From Hyphomicrobiales bacterium (lineage in GTDB: Bacteria; Pseudomonadota; Alphaproteobacteria; Rhizobiales; TMED25), in the NCBI GenBank assembly GCA_029245795.1, contig JAQWOP010000010.1, positions 1-64,000 on the forward strand: DNA of 64,000 nucleotides, written 5' to 3'. Both the position numbers and the translations under genes were made by a program. The notes under the pieces were generated by a model. It had not been told where the DNA came from and did not search any database. It saw nothing but the letters and a program-made list of their open reading frames with translations. Positions 1-9,224 of this stretch are shown here, one piece after another (position 1 is the first letter of the stretch; the number at the start of each line of letters is the position of its first letter).

Positions 1-1
1 A

Positions 2-958
2 TTAATTTTTGTTTCTATTTTTACTTTCTCATCATTAAGACAATATAATAACACTATCACAACAACCAATATCGAGGTTAATATCCTACAACCTAATATC
101 TCCCAAAAGAATAAATGGGACCCTAGTTTTTTTGATAAAAATATAAATAAGTTGATTGATGAAACAATTAAAATGGTAAAATCAGAGAGTAAAATCCCAT
201 TTAAACAGCGTTACTTCATATGGCCTGAAACTGCAATACCAATTTTTGTTGATGAAAATCTATCTGTAACCCACAAAATAACTAAGTATTTTAATGAAGA
301 TGATTACCTTATGATTGGATCAATAAGGAAAGAAAAAAATATTGGAGAAAACTATAAATTTTTTAATAGTCTTTTTATTATAAATAGCAAAAATGAAATT
401 ATTGGAAAATATGATAAAAATCAACTAGTACCATTTGGGGAATATATTCCATTAAACAACTTATTAAGAAAATTAAAATTTATAAATTTTAATGCCATAG
501 GAGGAAATTTTTCAAAAGGTTACGATGCTTTGAGTGTTAGAAATCATAGTCTTTTGATACCCGAAGTTTTAATATGTTATGAAGCTATATTTAGCAAGAA
601 ATTATACAAAAACCTTCAAAAAACTGACTGGTTATTAAATATCACAAACGATGCCTGGTTTGGAAAAAGCTCTGGACCATATCAACATTTCAATATGGCA
701 CGATTAAGAGCTGTTGAGAGAGGAAAACCACTTGTAAGAGTAGCAAATACTGGTATAAGTGGAATTATAAACCCCTATGGAAAAATTATATCAAAATCTT
801 TATTGAATACTGAATTTTATACCAAAGAAATACTACCCAAAAAGACTGTTAAAACTTTTTATACAAGATACAATTACTACCCTTTATTTTTTATTTTGAT
901 ACTGAGTTTTTTGTTAATATACTATGTAAATAAAAAAAATTACCATAATCAATTATAG
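2..958 (+). CDS. lnt: Apolipoprotein N-acyltransferase, 5'-truncated by the window edge
   Basis: This is the C-terminal nitrilase-like part of Lnt, which N-acylates the lipid-modified cysteine of lipoproteins at the inner membrane as the last maturation step. The frame is open from base 2 to the stop, so the first in-frame TTG at 152 is not the start; the beginning and the N-terminal membrane helices lie outside the window. The family triad is visible: Glu in WPETAIP (227-229), Lys in YDKNQLVPFGEY (416-418) and Cys in LICYE (575-577). A hydrophobic C-terminal helix is followed by lysines. It sits 17 bases upstream of metK on the same strand. Lipoproteins that would need it are encoded in this window (LptE and the protein at 57424-57984). 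Confidence 0.93.
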   Translation, partial: LIFVSIFTFSSLRQYNNTITTTNIEVNILQPNISQKNKWDPSFFDKNINKLIDETIKMVKSESKIPFKQRYFIWPETAIPIFVDENLSVTHKITKYFNEDDYLMIGSIRKEKNIGENYKFFNSLFIINSKNEIIGKYDKNQLVPFGEYIPLNNLLRKLKFINFNAIGGNFSKGYDALSVRNHSLLIPEVLICYEAIFSKKLYKNLQKTDWLLNITNDAWFGKSSGPYQHFNMARLRAVERGKPLVRVANTGISGIINPYGKIISKSLLNTEFYTKEILPKKTVKTFYTRYNYYPLFFILILSFLLIYYVNKKNYHNQL

Positions 959-975
959 AAAGATTAATTAATAAA

Positions 976-2145
976 ATGTCAGATGATCAATATTTATTTA
1001 CTAGTGAATCTGTTGCGGAAGGGCATCCAGATAAAGTTGCTGATCAGATTTCTGATAGAATTCTAGACCAGCTAATTAAAGTTGATTCTAATGTGAGGGC
1101 TGGAATTGAAACAATGGTTACATCAAATTTGGTTGTACTATCTGGGGAAACAAGCCTACAAAGATTTAATGAATTAATAAATATAGAGGATATAGTTAGA
1201 AAATGTATTAAGGATATTGGCTATGATCAAGAAAACTTTCATTGGCAAAAGGTAGAAATTCTAAACAGGATACATGGCCAATCACCGGATATAGCTCAAG
1301 GAGTAGATATGAAGGGCAACAAGGACCTTGGCGCCGGCGATCAAGGTATAATGTTTGGTTATGCAACTGATGAAACTGAAAATTACATGCCAGCGTCATT
1401 ACATTATGCAAATAAGATCCTCTTAAAAATATCTGAACTAAGAAAATCAGGAGAATTAGATGGTCTTGGCCCAGATGCAAAAAGTCAAATAACTCTCTCA
1501 TATAAAAATGGTTATCCAATTAATGCTAAAAAAATTCTAGTTTCAAATCAACATTCAGAAAATATAGATACTACTAATGTCAGAGATATAATTAGAGACG
1601 TAGTGGTTTCCTCACTTCCAAAAAACTGGATGTGCGCTGAGGATGATTTCCTTGTAAACCCTACAGGTAAATTTGTAATAGGTGGCCCTGATGGTGATGC
1701 GGGATTAACAGGCAGAAAGATAATAGTGGATACTTATGGAGGTGCTGCCCCTCATGGTGGAGGAGCTTTTTCTGGAAAAGACCCAACAAAAGTTGATAGA
1801 TCTGCTGCATATATGGCAAGATATATAGCAAAAAATATTGTTCATGCTAAAATAAGTAAAAAGTGTTTAATTCAAATTTCTTATGCAATAGGTCTTTCAT
1901 ATCCACTTTCATTCTATATACAATTAGACCGTGATTCAAAAATAGAAAAAAGTAAATTAATAAATACTATACATAAGCTAATTGACCTCTCTCCGAGAGG
2001 CATACTAAAATATCTTGAGTTAAATAAGCCAATATATACTAAAACAAGTTGTTATGGGCATTTCGGAAGATCACCAGATTCAGATGGATGTTTTTCATGG
2101 GAGAAACTTGACTTATCAAAAAAATTAATCGCCGAACTATATTAA
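976..2145 (+). CDS. metK: S-adenosylmethionine synthetase
   Basis: MetK makes S-adenosylmethionine from methionine and ATP in the cytosol. The 389-residue length is normal for the family. The N-terminal substrate motif GHPDKVADQISD lies near residues 16-27, the signature GAGDQGIMFGYA at 119-130, and the glycine-rich loop GGAAPHGGGAFSGKD followed by DRSAAYMAR in the C-terminal third. The next gene, trmB, encodes a SAM-dependent methyltransferase and starts two bases after the metK stop, so the two are probably co-transcribed. No SAM riboswitch fits in the 17 bases ahead of the gene. Confidence 0.98.
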   Translation: MSDDQYLFTSESVAEGHPDKVADQISDRILDQLIKVDSNVRAGIETMVTSNLVVLSGETSLQRFNELINIEDIVRKCIKDIGYDQENFHWQKVEILNRIHGQSPDIAQGVDMKGNKDLGAGDQGIMFGYATDETENYMPASLHYANKILLKISELRKSGELDGLGPDAKSQITLSYKNGYPINAKKILVSNQHSENIDTTNVRDIIRDVVVSSLPKNWMCAEDDFLVNPTGKFVIGGPDGDAGLTGRKIIVDTYGGAAPHGGGAFSGKDPTKVDRSAAYMARYIAKNIVHAKISKKCLIQISYAIGLSYPLSFYIQLDRDSKIEKSKLINTIHKLIDLSPRGILKYLELNKPIYTKTSCYGHFGRSPDSDGCFSWEKLDLSKKLIAELY

Positions 2146-2147
2146 CT

Positions 2148-2828
2148 ATGATCCCAAAAGAAAAACCTATACATAAAACAAAATTACATGGCAGAAAAAA
2201 AAGTCGCTCATCTGGAATAGAAAATGACCTCATTCTTAAAAATATTTTTCCAAAATATAAATTAAGACTTAATAAACAACTTATCAATTCATATAAGAAC
2301 AAGGCCATTGAACTGGAGGTTGGATTTGGATTTGGTGAACATATCTTTCACCAAGCAGAGAATAATAAAAACAAGAAATTTATTGGAGTTGAGCCATTTC
2401 TAAGTGGAATAATTTCACTCGTAAAAAAAATAGATGAAAAAAAAATTACTAATATACAAATATATAATGGGAATGCGATAGATGTAATAGATGCTATGCA
2501 AGAATTTTCTCTAGGAGCTATTTACATTTTATTTCCAGATCCATGGCCTAAAAAAAAACATCATAAAAGAAGACTAATTTCTAAATATAATTTAGATAAA
2601 TTTTCGAAAGTCTTAAAGAAGGGTGGTAAATTATTTATCGCTACTGATCATATGGAATATCAATATTGGATATTAAAAAATTTACTAAATCACAGTGATT
2701 TCAGATGGATATGCTCAGATAGTGATGATTTTAAACTAAAACCTTATCCATATCCAGAAACAAAATATGAAAAAAAAGCTCTCTCTAACAAAAGAGTGCC
2801 TATATACTTGAATTTTGAAAAAAAATAA
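2148..2828 (+). CDS. trmB: tRNA (guanine-N7-)-methyltransferase
   Basis: TrmB methylates N7 of G46 in the variable loop of tRNAs, using SAM. The protein has 226 residues. It starts with a basic segment (HGRKKSR), then the SAM-binding loop LEVGFGFGEHIF near 56-68 and the family signature FPDPWPKKKHHKRR at 129-142. The order metK-trmB-rimP-nusA is usual in alphaproteobacteria. It follows metK almost without a gap. A strong promoter-like sequence starts two bases after its stop, so rimP and the genes behind it probably form a separate unit. Confidence 0.96.
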   Translation: MIPKEKPIHKTKLHGRKKSRSSGIENDLILKNIFPKYKLRLNKQLINSYKNKAIELEVGFGFGEHIFHQAENNKNKKFIGVEPFLSGIISLVKKIDEKKITNIQIYNGNAIDVIDAMQEFSLGAIYILFPDPWPKKKHHKRRLISKYNLDKFSKVLKKGGKLFIATDHMEYQYWILKNLLNHSDFRWICSDSDDFKLKPYPYPETKYEKKALSNKRVPIYLNFEKK

Positions 2829-2830
2829 TC

Positions 2831-2858
2831 TTGTAAAATCAAAATATGAAGTTATAAT
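2831..2858 (+). promoter_or_regulatory. Sigma-70-type promoter for the rimP-nusA-infB operon
   Basis: TTGTAA (2831-2836), a 16-base spacer and a perfect TATAAT (2853-2858) lie just after the trmB stop. Transcription would begin near 2865, giving a leader of about 70 bases before rimP. In such AT-rich DNA a TATAAT alone means little, but the matched -35 and the position support it. Confidence 0.55.
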
Positions 2859-2890
2859 ATAAAGTATATCCAGAAATTTAATAAAATACT

Positions 2891-2917
2891 TAGGCTTTCT
2901 CGAAGGCCTTTTTTTTT
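2891..2917 (+). terminator. Intrinsic terminator or attenuator ahead of rimP
   Basis: AGGCTTT and AAGGCCT (one T-G pair) form a 7-bp stem around a CTCG loop at 2892-2909, followed directly by a run of T to 2917. It lies downstream of the 2831-2858 promoter and only about 17 bases before the rimP start. It therefore either terminates read-through from trmB or attenuates the new transcript, and there is little room for another promoter after it. In Escherichia coli the nusA-infB operon is known to be feedback-controlled through NusA. Confidence 0.7.
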
Positions 2918-2934
2918 ATTAAAATTAAAAAATT

Positions 2935-3459
2935 ATGAATATGGAACAAGTTATATATAGAATTAAAAATGAGACAAACCAAGAAGATAAAATCTCTTCT
3001 CTTATTGAACCAATTATAGAAAATTTAGGATATCTAATAGTGCAAGTTAAAATCAATGATCATGAAGGGGTTCTTCAAATAATGCTTGAAAAAATAAATT
3101 CTGAGCTAAACTTTGACGACTGTAGAAAGATAAGCAATAACATAATGCCTTTAATTGAAATTAATAATCTGCTATCAGAGGATTATAGAATTGAAATATC
3201 CTCGCCTGGAATAGATAGACTTCTTGTGAGGCCAAAAGATTTTTTAGAAAATATTGGAAACGAGATTAAAATTGAATTAATAGAAAAGATTGAGAATAAA
3301 AGAAATTATAAAGGAAAAATAGAGGGTCTCGAAGGAGATCTCTTGAATTTAAGTACTAGAAAAATTGATGATAAAAATGAAACTTGTAAAGAGTTAAAAA
3401 TACCAATCAATAATATTAATAAGGCTAAACTTATTTTGAATGATAACCTATTTAAATGA
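2935..3459 (+). CDS. rimP: Ribosome maturation factor RimP
   Basis: RimP assists maturation of the 30S subunit. The 174-residue protein shows the family pattern: an N-terminal alpha/beta domain with LIEPIIENLGYLIVQVKI near 21-40, the conserved DCRKISNNI and ALVE-like segment, and YRIEISSPGIDRLL near 83-96, followed by a C-terminal SH3-like barrel. It stands directly upstream of nusA, its standard partner. ATG codons at 2935 and 2941 are both possible starts and neither has a clear Shine-Dalgarno sequence; I kept the first. It is the first gene behind the promoter and terminator at 2831-2917. Confidence 0.93.
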   Translation: MNMEQVIYRIKNETNQEDKISSLIEPIIENLGYLIVQVKINDHEGVLQIMLEKINSELNFDDCRKISNNIMPLIEINNLLSEDYRIEISSPGIDRLLVRPKDFLENIGNEIKIELIEKIENKRNYKGKIEGLEGDLLNLSTRKIDDKNETCKELKIPINNINKAKLILNDNLFK

Positions 3460-3477
3460 TATATTTTGGAGAGTGAA

Positions 3478-5139
3478 ATGTCTGAATCAGGAATTAGTGC
3501 AAATAGACTAGAATTACTGCAAATTGCAGATGCAGTTGCAAGAGATAAAGCTATAGATAAGAGTATTGTTATCTCGGCTATGGAAGAGGCCATTCAAAAA
3601 GCAGCAAAGACAAGGTATGGTAGTGAAAATGAAATCCGTGCAGAAATAGATACTAAAACAGGACAAACAAATATAGCAAGGCTATTAGAGGTAGTGGAAA
3701 ATATTGAAAATGAAGCTACTGAGATAGATCTTCAATCAGCAAAAAAAAGAAATAAAGAGGCGGAAATTGGAGATTTTATTTCCGAAGAACTTCCTCCAAT
3801 TGAATTTGGAAGGATTGCAGCGCAAGGTGCAAAACAGGTTATTTTTCAAAAAGTTAGGGATGCAGAACGTGATAGACAATTTGAAGAATTCAAAGATAAA
3901 ATTGGTGAAGTTGTCTCTGGTATTGTGAAAAGAGTTGAATATGGAAATGCAATAGTAGACCTTGGAAGAAATGAAGCTGTAATAAGAAGAGACGAATTAC
4001 TCCCCAGAGAAACTTTCAGAAATGGAGATCGGGTTCTAGCATTTATTCAAGATGTAAGGAGAGAACAAAGAGGTCCACAAATTTTTCTTTCAAGAACTAA
4101 TACTAATTTTATGTCGAAACTATTTATGCAGGAAGTCCCTGAAATTTATGATGGAATAGTAGAGATAATAGCAGTTGCAAGAGATCCAGGAAGTCGAGCA
4201 AAAATTGCCGTTCATACTTCTGAAAACTCAATTGATCCAGTAGGAGCTTGTGTTGGAATGAGAGGAAGTAGAGTCCAGTCAGTTGTAAACGAGTTGCAAG
4301 GTGAAAAAATTGATATTGTGAAATGGAGTCCTGATATTGCGACATTTGTCATTAGTGCATTGGCGCCAGCAGAGGCTACCAAAGTGGTGTTAGATGAAGA
4401 TTTGGAAAGGATTGAAGTTGTTGTTCCAGATGACCACTTATCACTAGCAATTGGCCGAAGAGGTCAAAATGTTAGGCTTGCAAGTCAGCTGACAAAATGG
4501 GATATCGACATACTTACAGAAGCAGAAGAGTCAGAGCGCCGTCAAAATGAATTCAATGAGAAAAGTGAGATTTTTATTAATTCTCTAGATGTTGATGAGG
4601 TAATCGCACAGCTTTTAGTATCAGAAGGCTTTCTATCTGTAGAAGATATAGATTATGTAGAAACATCTGAGATTGCCAATATTGAAGGATTTGATGAGGA
4701 TACGGCAGTTGAAATTCAAACAAGAGCCAAAAATTACCTAGAAGCGGAAAAGAGTAAACAAAATCAAAAAAGAAAAGATCTAGGGGTAAGTGATGACATA
4801 GAAAAAATTGATGGAATGAACTTAAATATGCTTGTTCTACTTGGCGAAAATAAAATAAAAAGTCTTGATGATTTTGCCGGTTTCTCAACAGATGAACTAT
4901 ATGGTTGGGTTGAAAAAACTGAATTAGGAAACAAAAAACAAAAAGGACTTTTTACAGATTTTGATATTTCTCGAGAACAAATAGAAAAAATGATCTTAGA
5001 CGCAAGATTAACTCTTGGTTGGATTGAAGAGGAAAAAATCAACGAACAAGATCAAGAAAATAATCCTGATACTATTGATAGTGAAATAAAAAAAATAGAT
5101 ATATCTGAAAGGATATTAAACGCTAGAATATTAAAATAA
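3478..5139 (+). CDS. nusA: Transcription termination/antitermination factor NusA
   Basis: NusA binds RNA polymerase and controls pausing, intrinsic termination and rRNA antitermination. Domains in order: an N-terminal polymerase-binding domain (ADAVARDKAIDKSIVISAM), an S1 domain near 130-200 (VVSGIVKRVEYGNAIVDLG), two KH domains (DPVGACVGMRGSRVQSVV, then LAIGRRGQNVRLASQLT) and a C-terminal helix-hairpin-helix region. The start is ATG 3478, with GGAG at 3468-3471, rather than the in-frame TTG at 3466; this gives 553 residues. In most relatives a small YlxR gene separates nusA from infB, but here only 30 bases do and no such gene fits. Confidence 0.96.
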   Translation: MSESGISANRLELLQIADAVARDKAIDKSIVISAMEEAIQKAAKTRYGSENEIRAEIDTKTGQTNIARLLEVVENIENEATEIDLQSAKKRNKEAEIGDFISEELPPIEFGRIAAQGAKQVIFQKVRDAERDRQFEEFKDKIGEVVSGIVKRVEYGNAIVDLGRNEAVIRRDELLPRETFRNGDRVLAFIQDVRREQRGPQIFLSRTNTNFMSKLFMQEVPEIYDGIVEIIAVARDPGSRAKIAVHTSENSIDPVGACVGMRGSRVQSVVNELQGEKIDIVKWSPDIATFVISALAPAEATKVVLDEDLERIEVVVPDDHLSLAIGRRGQNVRLASQLTKWDIDILTEAEESERRQNEFNEKSEIFINSLDVDEVIAQLLVSEGFLSVEDIDYVETSEIANIEGFDEDTAVEIQTRAKNYLEAEKSKQNQKRKDLGVSDDIEKIDGMNLNMLVLLGENKIKSLDDFAGFSTDELYGWVEKTELGNKKQKGLFTDFDISREQIEKMILDARLTLGWIEEEKINEQDQENNPDTIDSEIKKIDISERILNARILK

Positions 5140-5169
5140 TATTATAATTAATACAGAAGTAAATTTAGC

Positions 5170-7587
5170 ATGACAGAAGAAAAAGATAATAAAAAAACTG
5201 ATGATAAAATAGGTTCGAAAAAGACCCTTAGCCTAAAAACAACTGTTAACCCTACTCAATTCAGATCTAATTTTACAACCAATAGATCAAATACCGTAGT
5301 TGTTGAAACAAAAAGAAAAAGAGTGAATCGGTCTGCTGAAAAAAAATTTTTTGTAGACAAACCCGAGAATAAAGACTTAACAAACCAAGAAATAGATGCT
5401 CGTAATCAAGCAATAATTGATGCCAAAAGTATTGTTGAAGATGATTTTTTCAATAAAAATAAGATATCAGAACAAGAAAATTCAAAAGATGTTTTTGCAG
5501 CTAAAAATACTGAAATTCCATCAAATCCTTCCGAAGTTAATGCTGTAAAAGAAGATCTTTCCCCACCAAAAGAAAATGAGAATACAAGAAAAAATAAAAA
5601 GGTTGCTGAATCTACCGAGACAGATACAAACAAAAAACCTGATGATGAAGAAGAAAAGGAAACCCCAAATAAATTTACAAGATTTCGTAGCCAAGAAGAG
5701 AGAAGACAAACAAAACTTACAGTAACAAGTGCATTGGATGATACACCAAGGCAAAGATCCCTTGCCTCCATACGTAGAAGAAGAGAAAGGGAACGTCGAC
5801 AACATTCTACCCCTATTCCAATTCAAAAAATTAATCGTGAAATTATTCTACCAGAAGTTATAACAATTCAAGAACTAGCAAATAGAATGGCTGAAAGAGC
5901 TGTTGATTTGATAAAACTCCTTATGAAACAAGGCCAAATGAATAAAATCACTGATATAATTGATGCTGATACTGCTCAACTAATTGCTGAAGAATTAGGT
6001 CATACAGTAAAAAGGGTTTCAGAATCAGATGTTGAAGATGGACTAGAAGGTGAGGATGATACAGATGAACAACTTGAATCACGTCCCCCTGTTGTAACCA
6101 TAATGGGACATGTTGACCATGGAAAAACTAGTTTATTAGACTCATTAAGAAAAACAAGCGTTGTTGCAACAGAAGCAGGGGGAATAACCCAGCATATTGG
6201 AGCTTACCAATTAAACTCAAAGACTGATAAATGTATAACCTTTATTGATACTCCTGGTCATGCAGCTTTCACATCAATGAGATCGAGAGGAGCTAAAGTT
6301 ACTGATATTGTAATAATTGTTGTAGCTGCAAATGATGGTGTAATGCCACAAACAATTGAAGCCATAAATCACTCGAAAGAAGCAAAGGTTCCAATCATAA
6401 TAGCAATAAATAAGATTGATCTCGAGGGTGCAGATCCAAATAAAGTAAGAAATGAGCTACTACAGCATGAAATAGTAGTGGAGTCCATGGGTGGTGATAC
6501 TCTTGAAATTGAAGTTTCTGCAACAAAGAAATTAAATTTAGATAAACTGCTTGATATAATATTACTACAAGCAGAAATAATTGAATTAAAAGCAAATCCT
6601 AGTAGATCCGGTGATGGTGTCGTAATTGAGTCTTCTCTTGATAAAGGAAAAGGACCAATTGCAACGGTATTAGTACAAAGGGGGACGCTAAATATTAGCG
6701 ATATTGTCGTCTTGGGTTCTGCTTGGGGTAAGGTTAGAGCGCTCACAAATGATAGTGGGTCATCTATTTCTAAAGCTGGGCCATCAGACCCTGTAGAAAT
6801 TCTCGGATTAAATAGCGTTCCAGATGCTGGTGACAAATTTACGGTTGTAAATAGCGAAGCAAGAGCAAGAGAAATTACTGAATATAGACAGAGAAAAACA
6901 AAAAATCATTCTTCTGGAATTGCTAATAAAATCACACTCGAAAATATGATGGGGCAGATTAAGGACAAAGATTTAAAAGAATTAACTGTAATCTTAAAAG
7001 CTGATATGCAAGGATCAATTGAAGCAATTAGCGCTGCCTTAAATGAATTAGGGTCTGAAGAAGTTTCGGTTAGAATAATACATGCAGCTGTAGGGGCTTT
7101 ATCTGAAAGTGATGTTACCTTGGCGACAGCATCAAATGCTATACTTCTTGCTTTCAATGTCCGTCCAAATAATAATGCTAAATTACAAGCTCAAAAAGAT
7201 GAAATTGAAATTAGACAATACTCAATTATTTATAATCTTATTGATGAGATAAAATTAGCATTATCGGGTCTCTTAGATCCCACAATCAATGAAAAAACTA
7301 TTGGAAATGCAAAAATACAAGAAGTTTTTTATATTTCAAAAATTGGAAAAGTTGCTGGTTGTATGGTCTCTGATGGGATAATAAGAAATAAAGAAAATCT
7401 TAGATTAATTAGAGATAGTATTGTTATTCATGAGGGAAAATTATCCTCTCTTAAGAGATTCCAAGAAGAGGTAAAAGAGGTTCAAGTTAGTCAAGAATGT
7501 GGCATATCATTCCTAAATTATCAAGATCTTAAAGAGGGAGATGTCATTGAATGTTATGAAATTGAAACTATTGAAAGAACTCTCTAA
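5170..7587 (+). CDS. infB: Translation initiation factor IF-2
   Basis: IF-2 is the GTPase that places initiator tRNA on the 30S subunit and promotes subunit joining. The protein has 805 residues. A long charged, low-complexity N-terminal region (about 1-220) is followed by an IF2_N-like segment ([22 protein letters not shown]). The GTPase domain has G1 GHVDHGKT at 313-320, G3 DTPGHAAF and G4 NKID. The C-terminal part carries the later IF-2 domains, including the [13 protein letters not shown] segment. It ends two bases before rbfA, fitting one transcript for rimP to pnp. Confidence 0.98.
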   Translation: MTEEKDNKKTDDKIGSKKTLSLKTTVNPTQFRSNFTTNRSNTVVVETKRKRVNRSAEKKFFVDKPENKDLTNQEIDARNQAIIDAKSIVEDDFFNKNKISEQENSKDVFAAKNTEIPSNPSEVNAVKEDLSPPKENENTRKNKKVAESTETDTNKKPDDEEEKETPNKFTRFRSQEERRQTKLTVTSALDDTPRQRSLASIRRRRERERRQHSTPIPIQKINREIILPEVITIQELANRMAERAVDLIKLLMKQGQMNKITDIIDADTAQLIAEELGHTVKRVSESDVEDGLEGEDDTDEQLESRPPVVTIMGHVDHGKTSLLDSLRKTSVVATEAGGITQHIGAYQLNSKTDKCITFIDTPGHAAFTSMRSRGAKVTDIVIIVVAANDGVMPQTIEAINHSKEAKVPIIIAINKIDLEGADPNKVRNELLQHEIVVESMGGDTLEIEVSATKKLNLDKLLDIILLQAEIIELKANPSRSGDGVVIESSLDKGKGPIATVLVQRGTLNISDIVVLGSAWGKVRALTNDSGSSISKAGPSDPVEILGLNSVPDAGDKFTVVNSEARAREITEYRQRKTKNHSSGIANKITLENMMGQIKDKDLKELTVILKADMQGSIEAISAALNELGSEEVSVRIIHAAVGALSESDVTLATASNAILLAFNVRPNNNAKLQAQKDEIEIRQYSIIYNLIDEIKLALSGLLDPTINEKTIGNAKIQEVFYISKIGKVAGCMVSDGIIRNKENLRLIRDSIVIHEGKLSSLKRFQEEVKEVQVSQECGISFLNYQDLKEGDVIECYEIETIERTL

Positions 7588-7589
7588 AA

Positions 7590-7973
7590 ATGCTTAAAAT
7601 TAAGAATCAAAAACCTGTTATAAGTCAAAGGCAGCTTAGAGTAGGTGAGTTGATTAAAAAATCACTATCTGATCTTTTGCAAAAAGATGTTGTCCATGAT
7701 CCTGAGTTACTAAATAGGTCAATAACAATAACACAAGTTATGGTTAGTCCTGACTTAAAGAAAGCGACAGCGTATATAATTCCACTCGGTGGTGATAATA
7801 CTGAATTAATTGTGTCTGCATTAAACCAAAATTCTAAATATATTCGTGGTAAAATTGCAGCATCTTTATCTTTAAAGTTTATCCCAACTGTTAATTTTAG
7901 AGAGGATGACTCATTTAAATATGCCGAAAAAATTGATACTATCCTCCATAAAATATCCCAAGAACTAAATTAA
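7590..7973 (+). CDS. rbfA: Ribosome-binding factor A
   Basis: RbfA is a small KH-fold factor that binds the 5' helix of 16S rRNA during late 30S maturation and cold adaptation. The 127-residue protein shows the family pattern RQLRVGELIKKSLSDLL near the N-terminus, ITITQVMVSPDLKKATAYI in the middle and YIRGKIAASLSLKFIPTVNF with FREDDSFKYAEKID near the C-terminus. It lies between infB and truB, its usual place. Its start is two bases after the infB stop, so translation is probably coupled. Confidence 0.95.
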   Translation: MLKIKNQKPVISQRQLRVGELIKKSLSDLLQKDVVHDPELLNRSITITQVMVSPDLKKATAYIIPLGGDNTELIVSALNQNSKYIRGKIAASLSLKFIPTVNFREDDSFKYAEKIDTILHKISQELN

Positions 7974-7996
7974 TAAAAATAATCAGGATTATAAAG

Positions 7997-8905
7997 ATGT
8001 CACAATCTTTTAAGAATGAAGTTAATGGATGGATAAATATATATAAACATGAAAATATATCCTCTGCAGGAATAATTAGAGAACTCAAAAATATATTCAA
8101 AGAGAGTAAGATTGGCCATGCAGGCACGCTAGATCCAATGGCAACAGGTATACTTCCTATTGCCATTGGTGAAGCAACAAAAACAGTCCAATATTTGCAT
8201 GAAAAAAATAAAACATACATATTCAATATTATATTTGGGGAAAGTACTGATACAGATGATAGAACTGGTAATATCCAAAAAACCTCAGATAGAGTACCTT
8301 CATCGCAAAGTATTAATCAATTCCTTACTCAATATACGGGTGTTATAGAGCAAATGCCCCCTATCTACTCTGCAAAAAAAATAAATGGGCAAAGAGCTTA
8401 TGCTATAGCAAGGAATGGCGGTATACCTTCACTAAAAGCAAAACTTGTTCAAATTGATAAAATAAAAAAAATAAAAAAAATAAACGAAAAAGAGTTCGTA
8501 TTTAGTGTCACATGTGGAACAGGAACATATGTTCGCTCAATTGCGCGTGATTTAGGCAATGCCCTAGATGTTTGCTGCCATGTTTCAAAAATAGATCGTA
8601 TAGAATATGGTCCTTTCAATTTAAAAAATATTTTATCTATTGATAGACTTATGCAATTAAACCATGATATAGATAGTTTAAGGTCAATTGTTAAACCAAT
8701 AGATACTGTGCTGGACGACATCCTGGCAGTAAATGTTAGCAATCATGAAGCCTTTAAATTAAAAAATGGTTTATCTATTAATTATAAAAACTTAGATGCA
8801 AAAACTATATCTGGGAAAGTATATACGATTTATTCAGGCCAAATTATAGCAATCTGTAATATTGATGATGGATTAATCAAACCGGTTAGAGTATTTAATT
8901 TATAA
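7997..8905 (+). CDS. truB: tRNA pseudouridine(55) synthase
   Basis: TruB makes pseudouridine 55 in the T-loop of tRNAs. The protein has 302 residues, a normal length. After the N-terminal GWINIYKHENISSAGIIREL, the catalytic aspartate lies in GHAGTLDPMATGILPIAIG near residues 36-54. The conserved tyrosine segment MPPIYSAKKINGQRAY and the later GTYVRSIARDLG are present, followed by a short PUA-like C-terminus. It lies in the rbfA-truB-rpsO-pnp order found widely in proteobacteria. The start is ATG 7997. Confidence 0.97.
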   Translation: MSQSFKNEVNGWINIYKHENISSAGIIRELKNIFKESKIGHAGTLDPMATGILPIAIGEATKTVQYLHEKNKTYIFNIIFGESTDTDDRTGNIQKTSDRVPSSQSINQFLTQYTGVIEQMPPIYSAKKINGQRAYAIARNGGIPSLKAKLVQIDKIKKIKKINEKEFVFSVTCGTGTYVRSIARDLGNALDVCCHVSKIDRIEYGPFNLKNILSIDRLMQLNHDIDSLRSIVKPIDTVLDDILAVNVSNHEAFKLKNGLSINYKNLDAKTISGKVYTIYSGQIIAICNIDDGLIKPVRVFNL

Positions 8906-8936
8906 AATTTAATATTTTATGATAAGGAGAGTAATG

Positions 8937-9206
8937 ATGTCGATTAAAAAAGAAACTAAAACTGAATTAATAAAAAAATATTCAAGAAATGAAGGTGATA
9001 CTGGTTCACCAGAGGTACAAATATCAATATTAACTGAGAGAATAGTTAATTTGACCGATCATTTTAAAACACATAAAAAAGATAATCACTCAAGAATGGG
9101 ATTGCTTAAAATGGTTAGCCAAAGAAGAAAACAATTGGATTATTTAAAATCAAGAAATGAAGATAAATATAAAGAAATAATCCAACAATTAGGTATTAGA
9201 AGATAA
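8937..9206 (+). CDS. rpsO: 30S ribosomal protein S15
   Basis: S15 is a primary 16S rRNA-binding protein of the 30S subunit. Starting at ATG 8937 gives 89 residues, the standard length, and fits the AAGGAG at 8924-8929 with seven bases between; the ATG codons at 8919 and 8934 fit less well. The family pattern is unbroken: [16 protein letters not shown], then [19 protein letters not shown] and a final GIRR. It is directly followed by pnp, whose product degrades rpsO mRNA in other proteobacteria. Confidence 0.97.
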   Translation: MSIKKETKTELIKKYSRNEGDTGSPEVQISILTERIVNLTDHFKTHKKDNHSRMGLLKMVSQRRKQLDYLKSRNEDKYKEIIQQLGIRR

Positions 9207-9224
9207 CAATAAGAATGGAAAGAA

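Noticed and set aside
6369..6836. 155-codon open frame on the minus strand
   Set aside because: It is antisense to the infB GTPase domain and has no family motif.
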